DNA from: Opitutales bacterium | GTDB taxonomy: Bacteria; Verrucomicrobiota; Verrucomicrobiia; Opitutales; Coraliomargaritaceae | DNA length: 64,000 nt | NCBI GenBank assembly: GCA_030729385.1 | Contig: JANQXM010000039.1 | Coordinates: forward strand, 1 to 64,000 | Direction of reading: 5' to 3' | Part shown: positions 17,663 through 28,395 of the stretch, piece by piece | How positions within the stretch are numbered: the first letter of the stretch is position 1 | Layout of the letters: each line of letters starts with the position of its first letter | Program-made: the position numbers and the translations under genes | The notes under the pieces: generated by a model | What the model was told of the DNA's origin: nothing | What the model saw: the letters and a program-made list of their open reading frames with translations, nothing else | The model's database searches: none

Positions 17663-19516
17663 TTACGCGCTGATCAGCTCGGCTTCGTCTTTTTCGACCT
17701 TTAGGTTTTCGATGATGAACTCTTGGCGCTCGGGTGTGTTTTTACCCATGTAGAAAGTGAGCATATCTTTAATCGTCATGCCTTTTGGAATGATGACTGG
17801 ATCGAGGCGGATGTTTTTGCCGATGAAGTGTTGGAACTCGTCGGGTGAGATTTCACCGAGGCCCTTGAATCGTGTGATCTCGGGCTTAGGACCGCATTCT
17901 TCGATTGCTGCCACACGTTCTTCTTCGCTGTAGCAGTAGCGGGTGACCTTCTTATTGCGCACTCGGAAGAGTGGGGTTTGTAAAATGTGCAGGTGCCCTT
18001 GCTTGATGAGTTCTGGGAAGAACTGTAGGAAGAATGTAATCAACAGTAGGCGGATATGCATACCATCGACATCGGCATCGGTAGCGATGACGACGTTGTT
18101 GTAGCGTAAGTCGTCGAGACCGTTCTCGATATTGAGTGCGTCTTGGAGGAGATTGAACTCTTCGTTTTCGTAAACGACTTTTTTGGTCAGTCCAAAGGAG
18201 TTGAGTGGCTTGCCCTTGAGTGAGAAAACCGCCTGTGAATTGACGTCACGTGCCTTGGTGATCGAACCGGATGCGGAATCACCCTCGGTAATGAAGAGGG
18301 TAGAGTCGAGGCGACCGTCTTTTTTGGTGTCGAGGTGGATACGGCAGTCGCGTAGTTTCTTGTTGTGGAGCTTCGCTTTTTTCGCGCGCTCACGGGCGAG
18401 CTTTTGAATGCCTTTGAGCTCTTTGCGGTTGCGCTCCGAGTCTTGGATTTTTTTGCCAAGGATTTCGGCCGTCTCGGGATTGCGGTGGAGGTAGTTGTCG
18501 AGCGCTTGTTTGATGAAATTCATCATGAAGGTGCGCACCGTTGGACCTTTCGGTCCCATGTCTTGCGAGCCGAGCTTGGTCTTGGTTTGCGACTCGAAAA
18601 CGGGCTCTTCGACCTTGATGGCGACGGCGGCACAGATGGAGGTGCGGATGTCGACGGCATCGAAGTCTTTCTTGTAGAATTCCTTGATGGTCTTGGCGAG
18701 GGCTTCGCGGAAAGCGGCGAGGTGAGTGCCGCCCATCGTGGTGTGCTGACCGTTGACGAAGGAGTAGTAGTCTTCGCCGTAAGAGTCGTTGTGGGTGAAA
18801 GCGATCTCGATGTCGGTATCCTTGAGGTGGACGATCGGATACATGGGCGCACCATCGAGTTTGTTTTCAAGGAGGTCGTGGAGGCCTTTGTCGGACTTGA
18901 ATTTCTTGCCGTTGTAGACGATGGTCAGCCCGCTGTTGAGGTAGGCGTAATTCCAGAGCATGTCTTCGACGTAGTCATCGCGGAAGCGAACTTTACCGAA
19001 GATATCGGGGTCGGCGTCGAAGCGCAGAGCGGTGCCATTTCTGGCGTCTTTGGCTACCTTGTCCTTTTTGTCTTCCGAAATAACTTCGCCTTGAGAGAAA
19101 GAAACTGATCGGGTCATGCCTTCGCGGAAGGCTTGGATTTCGAATTCGGAGGAGAGGGCGTTGACCGCCTTGATGCCGACGCCATTTAGGCCGACGGATT
19201 TTTTGAAGGCTTCAGAGTCGTATTTGGCGCCAGTGTTGATCTTGGAGGCGCAGTCCTTGAGTTTGCCGAGGGGGATGCCGCGGCCGTAGTCGCGCACGGC
19301 AACGTGGGTGCCGTCGATGTTCACTTCGATGACCTTGCCATTGCCCATGACAAACTCGTCGATCGAGTTGTCGATGACCTCTTTTAGGAGGATGTAGATG
19401 CCGTCATCTGGGGAGGAGCCGTCACCGAGCTTACCAATATACATGCCAGGGCGCAGGCGGATGTGTTGTTTCCAGTCGAGGGATTTGATGCTATCTTCGG
19501 TGTAATCAGCAGACAT
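17663..19516 (-). CDS. parE: Type IIA topoisomerase B subunit, ParE/GyrB-like (second copy in the window)
   Basis: [70 protein letters not shown]. Confidence 0.85.
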   Translation of the reverse strand: MSADYTEDSIKSLDWKQHIRLRPGMYIGKLGDGSSPDDGIYILLKEVIDNSIDEFVMGNGKVIEVNIDGTHVAVRDYGRGIPLGKLKDCASKINTGAKYDSEAFKKSVGLNGVGIKAVNALSSEFEIQAFREGMTRSVSFSQGEVISEDKKDKVAKDARNGTALRFDADPDIFGKVRFRDDYVEDMLWNYAYLNSGLTIVYNGKKFKSDKGLHDLLENKLDGAPMYPIVHLKDTDIEIAFTHNDSYGEDYYSFVNGQHTTMGGTHLAAFREALAKTIKEFYKKDFDAVDIRTSICAAVAIKVEEPVFESQTKTKLGSQDMGPKGPTVRTFMMNFIKQALDNYLHRNPETAEILGKKIQDSERNRKELKGIQKLARERAKKAKLHNKKLRDCRIHLDTKKDGRLDSTLFITEGDSASGSITKARDVNSQAVFSLKGKPLNSFGLTKKVVYENEEFNLLQDALNIENGLDDLRYNNVVIATDADVDGMHIRLLLITFFLQFFPELIKQGHLHILQTPLFRVRNKKVTRYCYSEEERVAAIEECGPKPEITRFKGLGEISPDEFQHFIGKNIRLDPVIIPKGMTIKDMLTFYMGKNTPERQEFIIENLKVEKDEAELISA

Positions 19517-19667
19517 GGAGGTTGTTTTGAACATCGAACATCGAACGCTCAACATTGAACTTCGAATATTTGTGAAATCGTCGTTTGTTGGAGGGATGTG
19601 CTAGCTAAATGGCTGTCGGATTTGCTTTACCCGCGGTGGGAATGTCTGTGTCCTTGCTGGTTCTGCT

Positions 19668-20927
19668 ATGAACTTGATTCTTATTACCTTTGTTTGCCTT
19701 TTAGTGCTGAAGCTCGTGACGGGCATCGTTTTGGACCTGATTAACATGCGCCATGCGCGTGCCGCATCGTCCGAAGTGCCTGAGAGCTTTCGTGATTTCA
19801 TCGATCTGCCGACCTATCAAAAATCGATTGAATATACGGTGGCGAAGACTCGGTTCGGTATCGTCACCGAGGTTTACGATACGCTTATTTTGGCAGTCGT
19901 GCTGTTGGCTGGATTTTTGCCGTGGCTCTATCATGCCTTGAGTGGAGTCTTAGGCTATGGAGTCTGGGGGCAGTCCGCGGTCTTATTTTTCGTCGGTGTG
20001 ATATTGGGTCTGCCAGGTCTGCCATTTGATTGGTGGGGCACTTTCCGCCTAGAGGAGCGTTTTGGTTTTAATAAGAGCACGGTTGGGCTATGGGTCGTGG
20101 ATAAGATCAAGGGCTTGATTTTGGGCTTTGTGATCGGATTTCCGTTGCTCGCTTTATTGATCTATTTGGTCAGTGCTGCGGGCACGCTTTGGTGGGTCTG
20201 GGGCTTCTCGGTCTTTTTCATCTTTCAACTGGTGATGGTGGTGGCTTACCCAATGTTTATCATGCCGCTCTTTAATAAGTTGGAGCCGATGGAAGAGGGC
20301 GCATTGAAGGACCGTCTGTTTGCTCTGGCGGATCGCACTGGATTTAAAGCGCAGACGATTTTGGTCATCGATGGCAGTAAACGCTCGGGGCATTCGAATG
20401 CTTTCTTCTCGGGCTTTGGTCGTTTTCGTCGAATAGTGCTTTATGATACCTTGATTGAGCAAATGGATGAGGTGGAACTAGAGGCGGTTTTGGCACACGA
20501 GATCGGCCATTACAAGCTGGGGCATATTCCTAAAATGATCGCGATGTCCGGTGTTTCGACCTTGGGGATGTTTGCGCTGCTAGGTTGGTTGGCCAATGGC
20601 ACATGGTTGGCAGAGGCTTTTTATTTTAGCGCAACGGATGCGGGGAATATTGTCCCGGTGCTTTTGTTGTTTATGCTGTTAAGCGGTTTGCTGACCTTTT
20701 GGTTGTCACCCTTGACGAGCCGTTTGTCGCGTAAGCATGAATACGAGGCCGATGCGTTTGCCCGCGATGCTATGGAAAGCTCTGCACCTCTGAGTAGTGC
20801 TTTGCGTAAGATGCATAAAGAAAATTTAAGTAACCTGACGCCACATCCGATCTATAGTGCGTTTTATTATTCGCACCCGACATTGCTCGAAAGAGAGGCT
20901 TCTTTAAAGACTTTCAAAAACAAGTGA
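19668..20927 (+). CDS. M48 family metallopeptidase, Ste24/CAAX protease 1-like
   Basis: [14 protein letters not shown] (HExxH); multi-TM; N-terminal Ste24-like region; HEYEADAFA. Confidence 0.9.
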   Translation: MNLILITFVCLLVLKLVTGIVLDLINMRHARAASSEVPESFRDFIDLPTYQKSIEYTVAKTRFGIVTEVYDTLILAVVLLAGFLPWLYHALSGVLGYGVWGQSAVLFFVGVILGLPGLPFDWWGTFRLEERFGFNKSTVGLWVVDKIKGLILGFVIGFPLLALLIYLVSAAGTLWWVWGFSVFFIFQLVMVVAYPMFIMPLFNKLEPMEEGALKDRLFALADRTGFKAQTILVIDGSKRSGHSNAFFSGFGRFRRIVLYDTLIEQMDEVELEAVLAHEIGHYKLGHIPKMIAMSGVSTLGMFALLGWLANGTWLAEAFYFSATDAGNIVPVLLLFMLLSGLLTFWLSPLTSRLSRKHEYEADAFARDAMESSAPLSSALRKMHKENLSNLTPHPIYSAFYYSHPTLLEREASLKTFKNK

Positions 20928-20953
20928 GTTGGTTTTGATATTTGGCCCCCGTC

Positions 20954-21883
20954 ATGCGTTTAATCCGTAAATACAGCTCTGTTTTTTTGCTTTGCAGTCT
21001 TTGTGTCTCGACTGCGCTGGCGGAGACGGTGCGTATTGCGACTTACAATGTGCGCAATTATCTAGTGATGGATCGGCATGTGGGTGCGTTTTGGCGTCCT
21101 TCCTACCCGAAGCCAGAGAGCGAGAAGTCGATGGTGCGCGAGGTCATACGCGATATACGCCCAGATATTCTTGTTTTGCAGGAAATGGGATCTCTTGATT
21201 TCTTGGAAGAATTACGAGCGGATCTGAATCAAGACGGGGTGCACTATCCATATGCTATTCACATGGATGGACCGGATCCCGATCGGCACGTAGCCATCTT
21301 GTCAATGATCAGCCCAACGGATGTGAAGAAGCATACGCATTTAGATTTTAAATATTTAGAGGGACGGGAAGTCGTTAAGCGCGGACTTTTAGAAGTTAGT
21401 TTTCAATCTGAGAGTGGAGAATTGTTTCGGGTGTTCGGACTGCATTTAAAAAGTCGTTGGACTGTGGATAAGGCAGACCCTGAATCTGAATTGCGTCGAG
21501 TTCGTGAGGCGGAAGCCTGTCGGAGTCGAATCATCGAGCGCACCGCAAACATGGAAGAGGATCGATTTATTATCGCTGGGGACTTTAATGCACATCCGGG
21601 GAGTTCCGCGATGCGGCGCTTTTATAAACGTGGTAGTTTGGCTATTGGCTCATTGTTACCTGCTGCCGATTCTCGTGGCGAGGTGTGGACTTATTTTTAC
21701 GAGAAAGAAGCCCTCTATCAATCAGTTGATGGGTTTGTGCTGTCATCTGCGATGGCGCCATATGTTCGGACTGGTAAAGGGAAGATTGCAGATCAACCAG
21801 GCGTCTTGACAGGCAGTGATCACCGTATGGTTTACGCTGACTTTGTATTTGATTCAGTTCCACCTGCTGCAGAATCGAAGTAG
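20954..21883 (+). CDS. Endonuclease/exonuclease/phosphatase family protein, secreted
   Basis: Signal-like N-terminus; RIATYNVRNYL; DILVLQEM; IIAGDFNAHP; GSDHRMVYADF. Confidence 0.9.
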   Translation: MRLIRKYSSVFLLCSLCVSTALAETVRIATYNVRNYLVMDRHVGAFWRPSYPKPESEKSMVREVIRDIRPDILVLQEMGSLDFLEELRADLNQDGVHYPYAIHMDGPDPDRHVAILSMISPTDVKKHTHLDFKYLEGREVVKRGLLEVSFQSESGELFRVFGLHLKSRWTVDKADPESELRRVREAEACRSRIIERTANMEEDRFIIAGDFNAHPGSSAMRRFYKRGSLAIGSLLPAADSRGEVWTYFYEKEALYQSVDGFVLSSAMAPYVRTGKGKIADQPGVLTGSDHRMVYADFVFDSVPPAAESK

Positions 21884-21957
21884 ACGCTTCGAAAATTCTA
21901 TTAATCAGGCTTACTCTATTGCCAGCAGTCGATTGATTGCCAAATTTGGCGGGGATT

Positions 21958-22737
21958 ATGGAACTTGTATTTTTAGGCACTGGCACCTCTCAAGGTGTTC
22001 CGATGATTGCGCAACCTGAGGGTGGCTGCGATTTAGGCAACCCGATGAATTGGCGCACACGGACATCCATACATGTCGAGATGGGCGGACATTTCATTCA
22101 AGTCGATGCGGCTCCAGAGTTTCGCATGCAGTGTATTCAGAATGAGATTACACAAATCGATACCTTTATCCTGACGCACCCACATTCAGATCATATTTTA
22201 GGTATGGATGACTTGCGCCGTTTTTGTGATCTCAACGGGGGAGTGGCTTTGCCCGTTTATAGTAGCACTGAGGGGCTTCGACGGGTTCAGGAGATTTTCC
22301 CTTATGCCATTATGGATAAGCCTGTGGTCAAAGGGTATCCTGCCTTTAAGTTGAAAGAGATGCCCAAAGAGCTTGAGGTGCCTGGCGGTTTAATCGAATC
22401 GGTCGTATTGCCGCATGGCAAGATGGAGGTGCTGGGCTTGATCTTTACCGAGAAGGACACCGGTAAGAAGTTGGCTTATTTCACCGATTGTAAAGAGGTC
22501 GGCGAGGAAGCCCGCTTTTTAGCTGAAGAGGCTGACGTCGTGGTGCTCGATGGTTTACGCCCAGAGCCGCATCCGTCGCACATGACAGTCGATGAGGCCA
22601 CGCAAACTGCGATTGAAATGGGTGCGCAACTATCGTTTTTGACTCACATGACCTACATGGTCGACCATGAGACGACCGAGGCGAAGTTGCCGGACAACAT
22701 TCGACTTGCCTATGATGGCTTGCGGGTGAGCTGGTAG
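21958..22737 (+). CDS. MBL-fold metallohydrolase (PhnP-like)
   Basis: MELVFLGTGTSQGVP; ILTHPHSDHILGMDDLRRF; DGLRPEPHPSHMTVDEA. Confidence 0.88.
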   Translation: MELVFLGTGTSQGVPMIAQPEGGCDLGNPMNWRTRTSIHVEMGGHFIQVDAAPEFRMQCIQNEITQIDTFILTHPHSDHILGMDDLRRFCDLNGGVALPVYSSTEGLRRVQEIFPYAIMDKPVVKGYPAFKLKEMPKELEVPGGLIESVVLPHGKMEVLGLIFTEKDTGKKLAYFTDCKEVGEEARFLAEEADVVVLDGLRPEPHPSHMTVDEATQTAIEMGAQLSFLTHMTYMVDHETTEAKLPDNIRLAYDGLRVSW

Positions 22738-22796
22738 GGGCATTTGGTGCGCCTGTGTCGGCCAGTCGTTTCCACTTGTGATTGTATTATTTGAGA

Positions 22797-22889
22797 TGCA
22801 GCCACGTCACTCTGTGACGTTTGATATTCAGAGTGTTCAGTAGGTTAGATCGCATTGTAAAGAAACACGGCAGGGGACTGCCGTGGCTA
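22797..22889. repeat. MITE/REP-like element, 93 bp
   Basis: tgcagccacg...cgtggctaca near-perfect terminal inverted repeats; inner palindromes cacgtcac-tct-gtgacgt and cacggcag/ctgccgtg shared with 30131..30238. Confidence 0.65.
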
Positions 22890-23053
22890 CAGCTTGGTTA
22901 TATGGATGTTGCCACTTCATTCTGCAACCTGAGCCTGGCGTTCAATCGCAACCGCCGATGGGTCGATGTCCTTAGGCGTTTCTGCGGTAATGACGGAGCA
23001 TTGCCCTCCAAATTATACGTCCAAACATTTTAGGACAGCGGTCTGTCGAAGAC

Positions 23054-24019
23054 TTACGCTTCAGCAAAGATACCGAGGTTGCGGAACTTGTTGTAGCGAT
23101 CATCGAGTAGCTTCTTTAGGCTCTTCTTTTCCATTATGGAAAGAGAGTCCGTGATGGCTTCCTTTAGATTTTTGGCTGCTGCCTCGTGATCACGATGGGC
23201 ACCGCCGAGTGGCTCTTTGATGATGCGGTCGACGACTTTGAAAGTTTTCAGGTGCTCTGGGCTGAATCGAAGCGCGTCTGCAGCCTTTGGAGCCGCCGCG
23301 CGGTCTTTCCATAGAATCGCAGCACAACCTTCGGGGGAAATGACGGAATAGTAGCTGTTTTCCATGATCATGACTTCGTCGGCCACGGCCATACCAAGTG
23401 CACCACCAGAACCACCTTCGCCGATGACGATCGTGACGATGGGAACTTTAAGCGCGCTCATGTCGCGAATGTTGACAGCAATCGCTTCCGCGACGTGGCG
23501 CTCTTCGGCGCCGATGCCAGGATATGCACCCGGTGTGTCAATCAAGGTGATGACGGGCATTTTGAATTTTTCGGCCATCTCCATCAGGCGCATCGCCTTA
23601 CGATATCCTTCTGGGTGAGGGCAACCGAAGTTGCGTTTCAAATTATCGCGTGTGTTACGGCCTTTTTGCTGACCGATGACCATGACGGGTTTGCCATCTA
23701 AAAAGGCTGGGCCACCGACAATGGCAGCATCTTCACGGAAACGGCGGTCGCCATGAAGTTCTTCAAAATCCGTAAAAATCAGACCGATGTAATCGAGTGA
23801 GTAGGGGCGCTTTGGGTGACGCGAAAGTTGCACGCGCTGCCAAGCAGTAAGGTTTAAATATATTTCCGCTTTGGTGTTTTCGATTTTTTGCTCGATCGCA
23901 GCGATCTCATTGCTGACGTCGACTTTCGACTCGTCCGAGACGGTGCGTAATGTGATTAACTGTTTTTCCAGTTCACGTAGTGGTTTTTCAAATTCGAGGG
24001 TGTATGTAACATCTTCCAT
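23054..24019 (-). CDS. accA: Acetyl-CoA carboxylase carboxyltransferase subunit alpha
   Basis: AWQRVQLSRHPKRPYSLDYI; GRNTRDNLKRNFGCPHPEGYRKAMRLM; DTPGAYPGIGAEERHVAEAIA. Confidence 0.97.
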   Translation of the reverse strand: MEDVTYTLEFEKPLRELEKQLITLRTVSDESKVDVSNEIAAIEQKIENTKAEIYLNLTAWQRVQLSRHPKRPYSLDYIGLIFTDFEELHGDRRFREDAAIVGGPAFLDGKPVMVIGQQKGRNTRDNLKRNFGCPHPEGYRKAMRLMEMAEKFKMPVITLIDTPGAYPGIGAEERHVAEAIAVNIRDMSALKVPIVTIVIGEGGSGGALGMAVADEVMIMENSYYSVISPEGCAAILWKDRAAAPKAADALRFSPEHLKTFKVVDRIIKEPLGGAHRDHEAAAKNLKEAITDSLSIMEKKSLKKLLDDRYNKFRNLGIFAEA

Positions 24020-24176
24020 GTGCTGTAGATTTAGGAGGCGTGATTCCTGCCTGTCAATGCCGCGAATACCATCAGACGATGCGAATTCTGGTCACTTAGT
24101 GACTGCTGTTTTAGGGCGGGATGCTGCTTAAGTTGTTGGTAGTAAGTTTGTTAGTTTTTTTGGCAATGCTTTACCT

Positions 24177-24539
24177 CTAATCTAAGTCCGTTTTCGCCTC
24201 TGGCGGCGATTTGAGCTCATCTTTCCAGCCAAGCATACGTGCTTGAGCACCAAACTGTTCTGCTTGTGGTTTGTCACCTTTTTCCATCCAAATGCGGGAG
24301 AGGCTGGTGTTAATGTGGATGTCGTCTGGACTGAGCGCATGGGCTGCATTGCCGGCTTCTAGCGCAGCATCGTAGTCGCCTTCGGAGAAATAGACTTCGG
24401 TCAGTGCGTGCCATGCGGCAAAAGAATCGGGGTGTTGGGCTACAATAGCTTGCAGCTTTTCGATCGCTGCTGCGCTTTCGCCCAAGGTGAAGTCTAGTGT
24501 GGCGTCGTCGATTTGATCCTGCAGTGAAGTGTCGTTCAT
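24177..24539 (-). CDS. TPR-repeat protein
   Basis: AWHALTEVYFSEGDYDAALEAGNAAHALSPDDIHINTSLSRIW. Confidence 0.7.
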   Translation of the reverse strand: MNDTSLQDQIDDATLDFTLGESAAAIEKLQAIVAQHPDSFAAWHALTEVYFSEGDYDAALEAGNAAHALSPDDIHINTSLSRIWMEKGDKPQAEQFGAQARMLGWKDELKSPPEAKTDLD

Positions 24540-24600
24540 GGTTTCTTTTGTGTTGCTCTGTCTTGGAGTCGGTTTTGAGTGATATAGAGTTATCTCACTT

Positions 24601-25305
24601 ATGTCTGACCCGCAAATCGAAAAGCTTCTAATCGTCCAGGACCGCGACACATCGCTTCAAAAAATTGAGCAGGAGCTCACTCGCATTCCGAATGAGCGTG
24701 CTTCGATTGAAAAGCTGATTCAGCAGGAAGAGGCGAATGTCGAGGAGGCGCGGCACGCGCTTAAAGAGAAAGAGGTGCAACGCCATGAGTTGGATGTCGA
24801 TGTGAAGGCTAAGGAAGGCTCGATTCAGCGTTTTCGCACACAGCAGCTCGAAGTCAAAAAGAACGAGGAGTATCGCGCCTTGACCCATCAGATTGAGCAA
24901 CTGGAGACTGAAATCGGAGAGATGGAAGAAAAGGAGATCGAGCTCATGTTAGAGATCGATGAAACCAAAAAGATTTTTGAAGCAGAACGCGCAGTGATTG
25001 AAGCACGTATTGAAGCGCAACGCCGAGAAATTGTTCTGCTTGGAGAGCGTGAAGAAAATTTAAAAGCTTCGATTGATGATGCGAAGGCGGCGTTGGCTGA
25101 TTCGCGAACTGGAGTAGAGGCAAACTATCTGGAGCAGTATGACCGAGTGAAGAATTTGACGAGTCGCCCGCCTTATGTCGCGCCGATCGAAAACCATGTT
25201 TGTGGGGGTTGTCACCTTCGAGTCTCTAATGAAGTTTCCAAAGAAGCGATGAGCGCCGGTGAACCGCATTTCTGTGATCAGTGCGCTCGTATCGTATATG
25301 CCTAA
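24601..25305 (+). CDS. Coiled-coil protein with C4-type zinc ribbon
   Basis: Long coiled coil; C-terminal VCGGCHLRVSNEV...HFCDQCARI. Confidence 0.82.
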   Translation: MSDPQIEKLLIVQDRDTSLQKIEQELTRIPNERASIEKLIQQEEANVEEARHALKEKEVQRHELDVDVKAKEGSIQRFRTQQLEVKKNEEYRALTHQIEQLETEIGEMEEKEIELMLEIDETKKIFEAERAVIEARIEAQRREIVLLGEREENLKASIDDAKAALADSRTGVEANYLEQYDRVKNLTSRPPYVAPIENHVCGGCHLRVSNEVSKEAMSAGEPHFCDQCARIVYA

Positions 25306-25347
25306 TATATCGCTGCCATCGCGTTGAAGCATGGTTTTTTAATTTAG

Positions 25348-27678
25348 ATGAAAGTCGTTCTTGCGGAAAAGCCTTCGGTTGCACGGGACATCGCGAAGTA
25401 TCTCGGTGCGACGAGTCAGGGGAAGGGCTTCTTACGGAATGATGAGTGGACAGTTACTTGGGCCTTTGGGCACATGGTCGAGCTACAGGAACCGGAAGAA
25501 TATAACCCAAAGTGGAAATCTTGGCGGCTCAGTAATTTGCCGATCATTCCTCAGGACTTTAAACTACGGACGCGTAAAGACGGTTCGGCGCATGAGCAAT
25601 TAATGACGATTAAGGCACTCTTTGAAGAGGCCGATGAAATCGTTTGCGCGACTGACGCGGGTCGAGAGGGGGAGCTGATCTTTCGATATATTTTAACTTG
25701 GGCACAATGTGAGTCGAAGCCCTGCAAGCGGCTATGGATTAGCTCGCTGACAGAGTCGGCCATAGAGAAAGGTTTTCGTCAGTTGGCGCCGAGCGAATCA
25801 TACGATCGGCTGTATCAGGCAGCCAAGTGTCGGAGTGAGGCGGATTGGATTGTTGGGCTCAATGCGACTCGTTTTTTCACTGTGGAGTATGGGCAACGAA
25901 ATCTACTGCTCAGCTTAGGGCGTGTGCAGACACCCATTTTGGCGATGATTGTGAACCGCGACCTAGAGATCGATTTCTTTAAGCCGAAGGATTTTTGGGA
26001 AGTGCATACGCTGTGTTGTGGCGCGAAGTTTAAACACACCGATGGTAAGTTTGAGAATAAGACCAAGGCTGAGGCGATCATCGAGAAGGTCAGTGGGCAA
26101 CCGCTCGTGGTGCAGTCGATTTCCCAAAAGAACGAGAAGTCGAACCCGCCGCAGTTGTATGATCTCACCTCATTGCAGCAGGACATGAATAAGTGTTTTG
26201 GTTTTACTGCGGATCAGACGTTGAAATTGGCTCAGACCCTTTATGAAAGTAAGCACTTAACCTATCCGAGAACAGATAGCCGCTACCTTAGTAGCGACAT
26301 TGAGCCGACGATTCAGCCGCTGCTTGAAGCGTTGCGTCGACTCAAGCCGGATGAAGTAGCGGGATTAGATCTCGGGAAGCTCACCTTTACCAAACGGATC
26401 GTCGACGACAAGAAAGTGTCAGATCACCATGCCATCATACCGACCGAGGTATTGGGAGACCGACTTAGCGGGGATGAGCGTAAGTTGTATGATGCGGTTG
26501 TGACTCGTTTGATCGCGGTGTTTTATCCACCGTGTATTAAAGCCGTCACTGTGGTGGAAGCAGTCGCCGCGGAGGAGTATTTTCGTGCGCGTGGAAAAGT
26601 GCTGGTTGATGCAGGGTGGCAAGCACTCTACGCGAAGGACACTCCAGACAAGGCAGAAGAGTCTGAGGATGAAGGCACGCAGGACTTACCTGAATTTAAA
26701 GAGGGCGAGAGTCATCCGCATGAACCAGCCTTGCCGCAGTTTAAGACTTCTGCTCCGAAGCGGTTCAACGAGGCGACTTTGCTGCAGTTGATGGAGACCG
26801 CAGGTAAAATCGTTGACGACGAAGATTTGAAAGAAGCTCTGAAAGATAAAGGTGTGGGCACACCCGCGACGCGCGCATCGATCATTGAGGTTTTGATACA
26901 GCGCCAATACATCGAGCGTAAAGGTAAGAGCCTGTTGAGCACCGAGTCTGGGCGCGGCTTGATTTCATTGATCCAAGATGAGCGATTGAAATCGCCGGAG
27001 TTGACCGGTGACTGGGAGTTCCGGTTGAAGCAAGTCGAGCGCGGCGAATATGATCCGGCGCAATTTATGTCGGAAGTAGCTGATTACACGCGTGAAATTT
27101 TACAATGCACCGCAGACAAGACGATTGATTTGGCGAATCTTGGACCATGCCCGATTTGTAATGCACCAGTTATGAAGGGGCGCACGGCGTATGGTTGTTC
27201 GGATTGGAAGCAGGGGTGCAAGTTTGTTTTGGCTGCCGAAGTGTGGGGCTTGAAATTGTCGCCACAGCTCGCGCGCGAAATATTGACACATAAACGTAGT
27301 TTAACGCCGCATCCGATTACGGTGAAAAAGCAAAAGCACTTTGCCGCACTTCGCTTGGATAAGAAAGGTAAGTTACATTACGACGAAGCTGAAGTGGAGA
27401 AGAAGGAAGCTGCGCAAGATGCGCTAGGGACTTGTCCAACTTGTGGCGGCGATATCGTCATCGGTGCGAAGGCGTATGGCTGTTCCAACTGGCGCAATGG
27501 CTGTAAATTCGTCATCTGGAAAACGATCGCTCAGCGCGAAATATCGACAGAAACGGCACAGCAATTACTTGATTCTGGGACTACTGAATTGCTCAGTGGT
27601 TTTAAGTCGAAAGCAGGCAAGGATTTTGAAGCAAAGTTGAAAGTCGTCTCGGGAGAGGTGAAGTTCGATTTTGATTAG
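25348..27678 (+). CDS. topB: DNA topoisomerase III (type IA) with C-terminal zinc-ribbon repeats
   Basis: MKVVLAEKPSVARDIAKYLGA; TDAGREGELIFRYI; SLGRVQTPILAM; LTYPRTDSRYL; C-term CPICNAPVMKGRTAYGCSDW and CPTCGGDIVIGAKAYGCSNW. Confidence 0.96.
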   Translation: MKVVLAEKPSVARDIAKYLGATSQGKGFLRNDEWTVTWAFGHMVELQEPEEYNPKWKSWRLSNLPIIPQDFKLRTRKDGSAHEQLMTIKALFEEADEIVCATDAGREGELIFRYILTWAQCESKPCKRLWISSLTESAIEKGFRQLAPSESYDRLYQAAKCRSEADWIVGLNATRFFTVEYGQRNLLLSLGRVQTPILAMIVNRDLEIDFFKPKDFWEVHTLCCGAKFKHTDGKFENKTKAEAIIEKVSGQPLVVQSISQKNEKSNPPQLYDLTSLQQDMNKCFGFTADQTLKLAQTLYESKHLTYPRTDSRYLSSDIEPTIQPLLEALRRLKPDEVAGLDLGKLTFTKRIVDDKKVSDHHAIIPTEVLGDRLSGDERKLYDAVVTRLIAVFYPPCIKAVTVVEAVAAEEYFRARGKVLVDAGWQALYAKDTPDKAEESEDEGTQDLPEFKEGESHPHEPALPQFKTSAPKRFNEATLLQLMETAGKIVDDEDLKEALKDKGVGTPATRASIIEVLIQRQYIERKGKSLLSTESGRGLISLIQDERLKSPELTGDWEFRLKQVERGEYDPAQFMSEVADYTREILQCTADKTIDLANLGPCPICNAPVMKGRTAYGCSDWKQGCKFVLAAEVWGLKLSPQLAREILTHKRSLTPHPITVKKQKHFAALRLDKKGKLHYDEAEVEKKEAAQDALGTCPTCGGDIVIGAKAYGCSNWRNGCKFVIWKTIAQREISTETAQQLLDSGTTELLSGFKSKAGKDFEAKLKVVSGEVKFDFD

Positions 27679-27750
27679 ACTTAAGGAGCTATTTTTGAGT
27701 GGGAATCAAATGTAGTCTACGTTTGATCTTTGAGCTGAGCGGATCAAGCT

Positions 27751-28395
27751 GTGGATATGAAATTAGCTATCACTCTTCCCATTCTTTGCGTCGCCTTATT
27801 TCTTTCTGGGTGCCAGTCGGTTTACTACGCGTCGATGGAAAAGCTGGGCATCGAGAAGCGAGAGATTCTCTCAGATCGAGTCGAAGCAGCGCGCGACGAA
27901 CAGCAGGAAGCAAAAGAGACATTTGCAGATGCATTGGAAGCTTTCACGGCAGTCACCGAATATCAAGGCGGCGAACTTGAGTCAATTTATGATAAGTTGA
28001 ATGCCGCCTATAAAGACAGTCTAGCTGCTGCTGAACGTGTGACTGATCGAATTGATAATGTGCAGTCGGTGGGAGATGCGCTGTTCGAGGAATGGACTCG
28101 GGAACTCGATGCTTACAGTAGCGAAAGCTTACGACGTTCGAGTGAAGCCTCTCTACGCGAGACTAAAGCCGAGTATGGCGTGATGCTACGTAAGATGCGT
28201 GCCGCAGAGAAGAGTATGTCTCCGGTGTTGGAACTCTTTGAAGACCAAGTATTATACTTGAAGCACAATCTCAACGCCCGTGCCATCGCGGCGCTTGATG
28301 CCGAAGTCGCTAAGATCGAAGATCGCGTGAAGTCGCTAGTGAAAGAGATGGAAGTCTCTATCGCCGAGGCAGACTCGTTTATTCGGACGCTTTAA
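27751..28395 (+). CDS. DUF2959-like lipoprotein
   Basis: ILCVALFLSGCQSVYYASMEKLGIEKREILSDRVEAARDEQQEAKETFADALEAF. Confidence 0.85.
   Translation: MDMKLAITLPILCVALFLSGCQSVYYASMEKLGIEKREILSDRVEAARDEQQEAKETFADALEAFTAVTEYQGGELESIYDKLNAAYKDSLAAAERVTDRIDNVQSVGDALFEEWTRELDAYSSESLRRSSEASLRETKAEYGVMLRKMRAAEKSMSPVLELFEDQVLYLKHNLNARAIAALDAEVAKIEDRVKSLVKEMEVSIAEADSFIRTL

Noticed and set aside
18365-19108. 247-aa plus-strand ORF
   Set aside because: Fully antisense to the conserved ParE-like gene; no recognisable motif
24034-24057. TTGACA-like box upstream of accA as promoter
   Set aside because: Best -10 match would place transcription start almost on the accA start codon; not supported strongly enough to list
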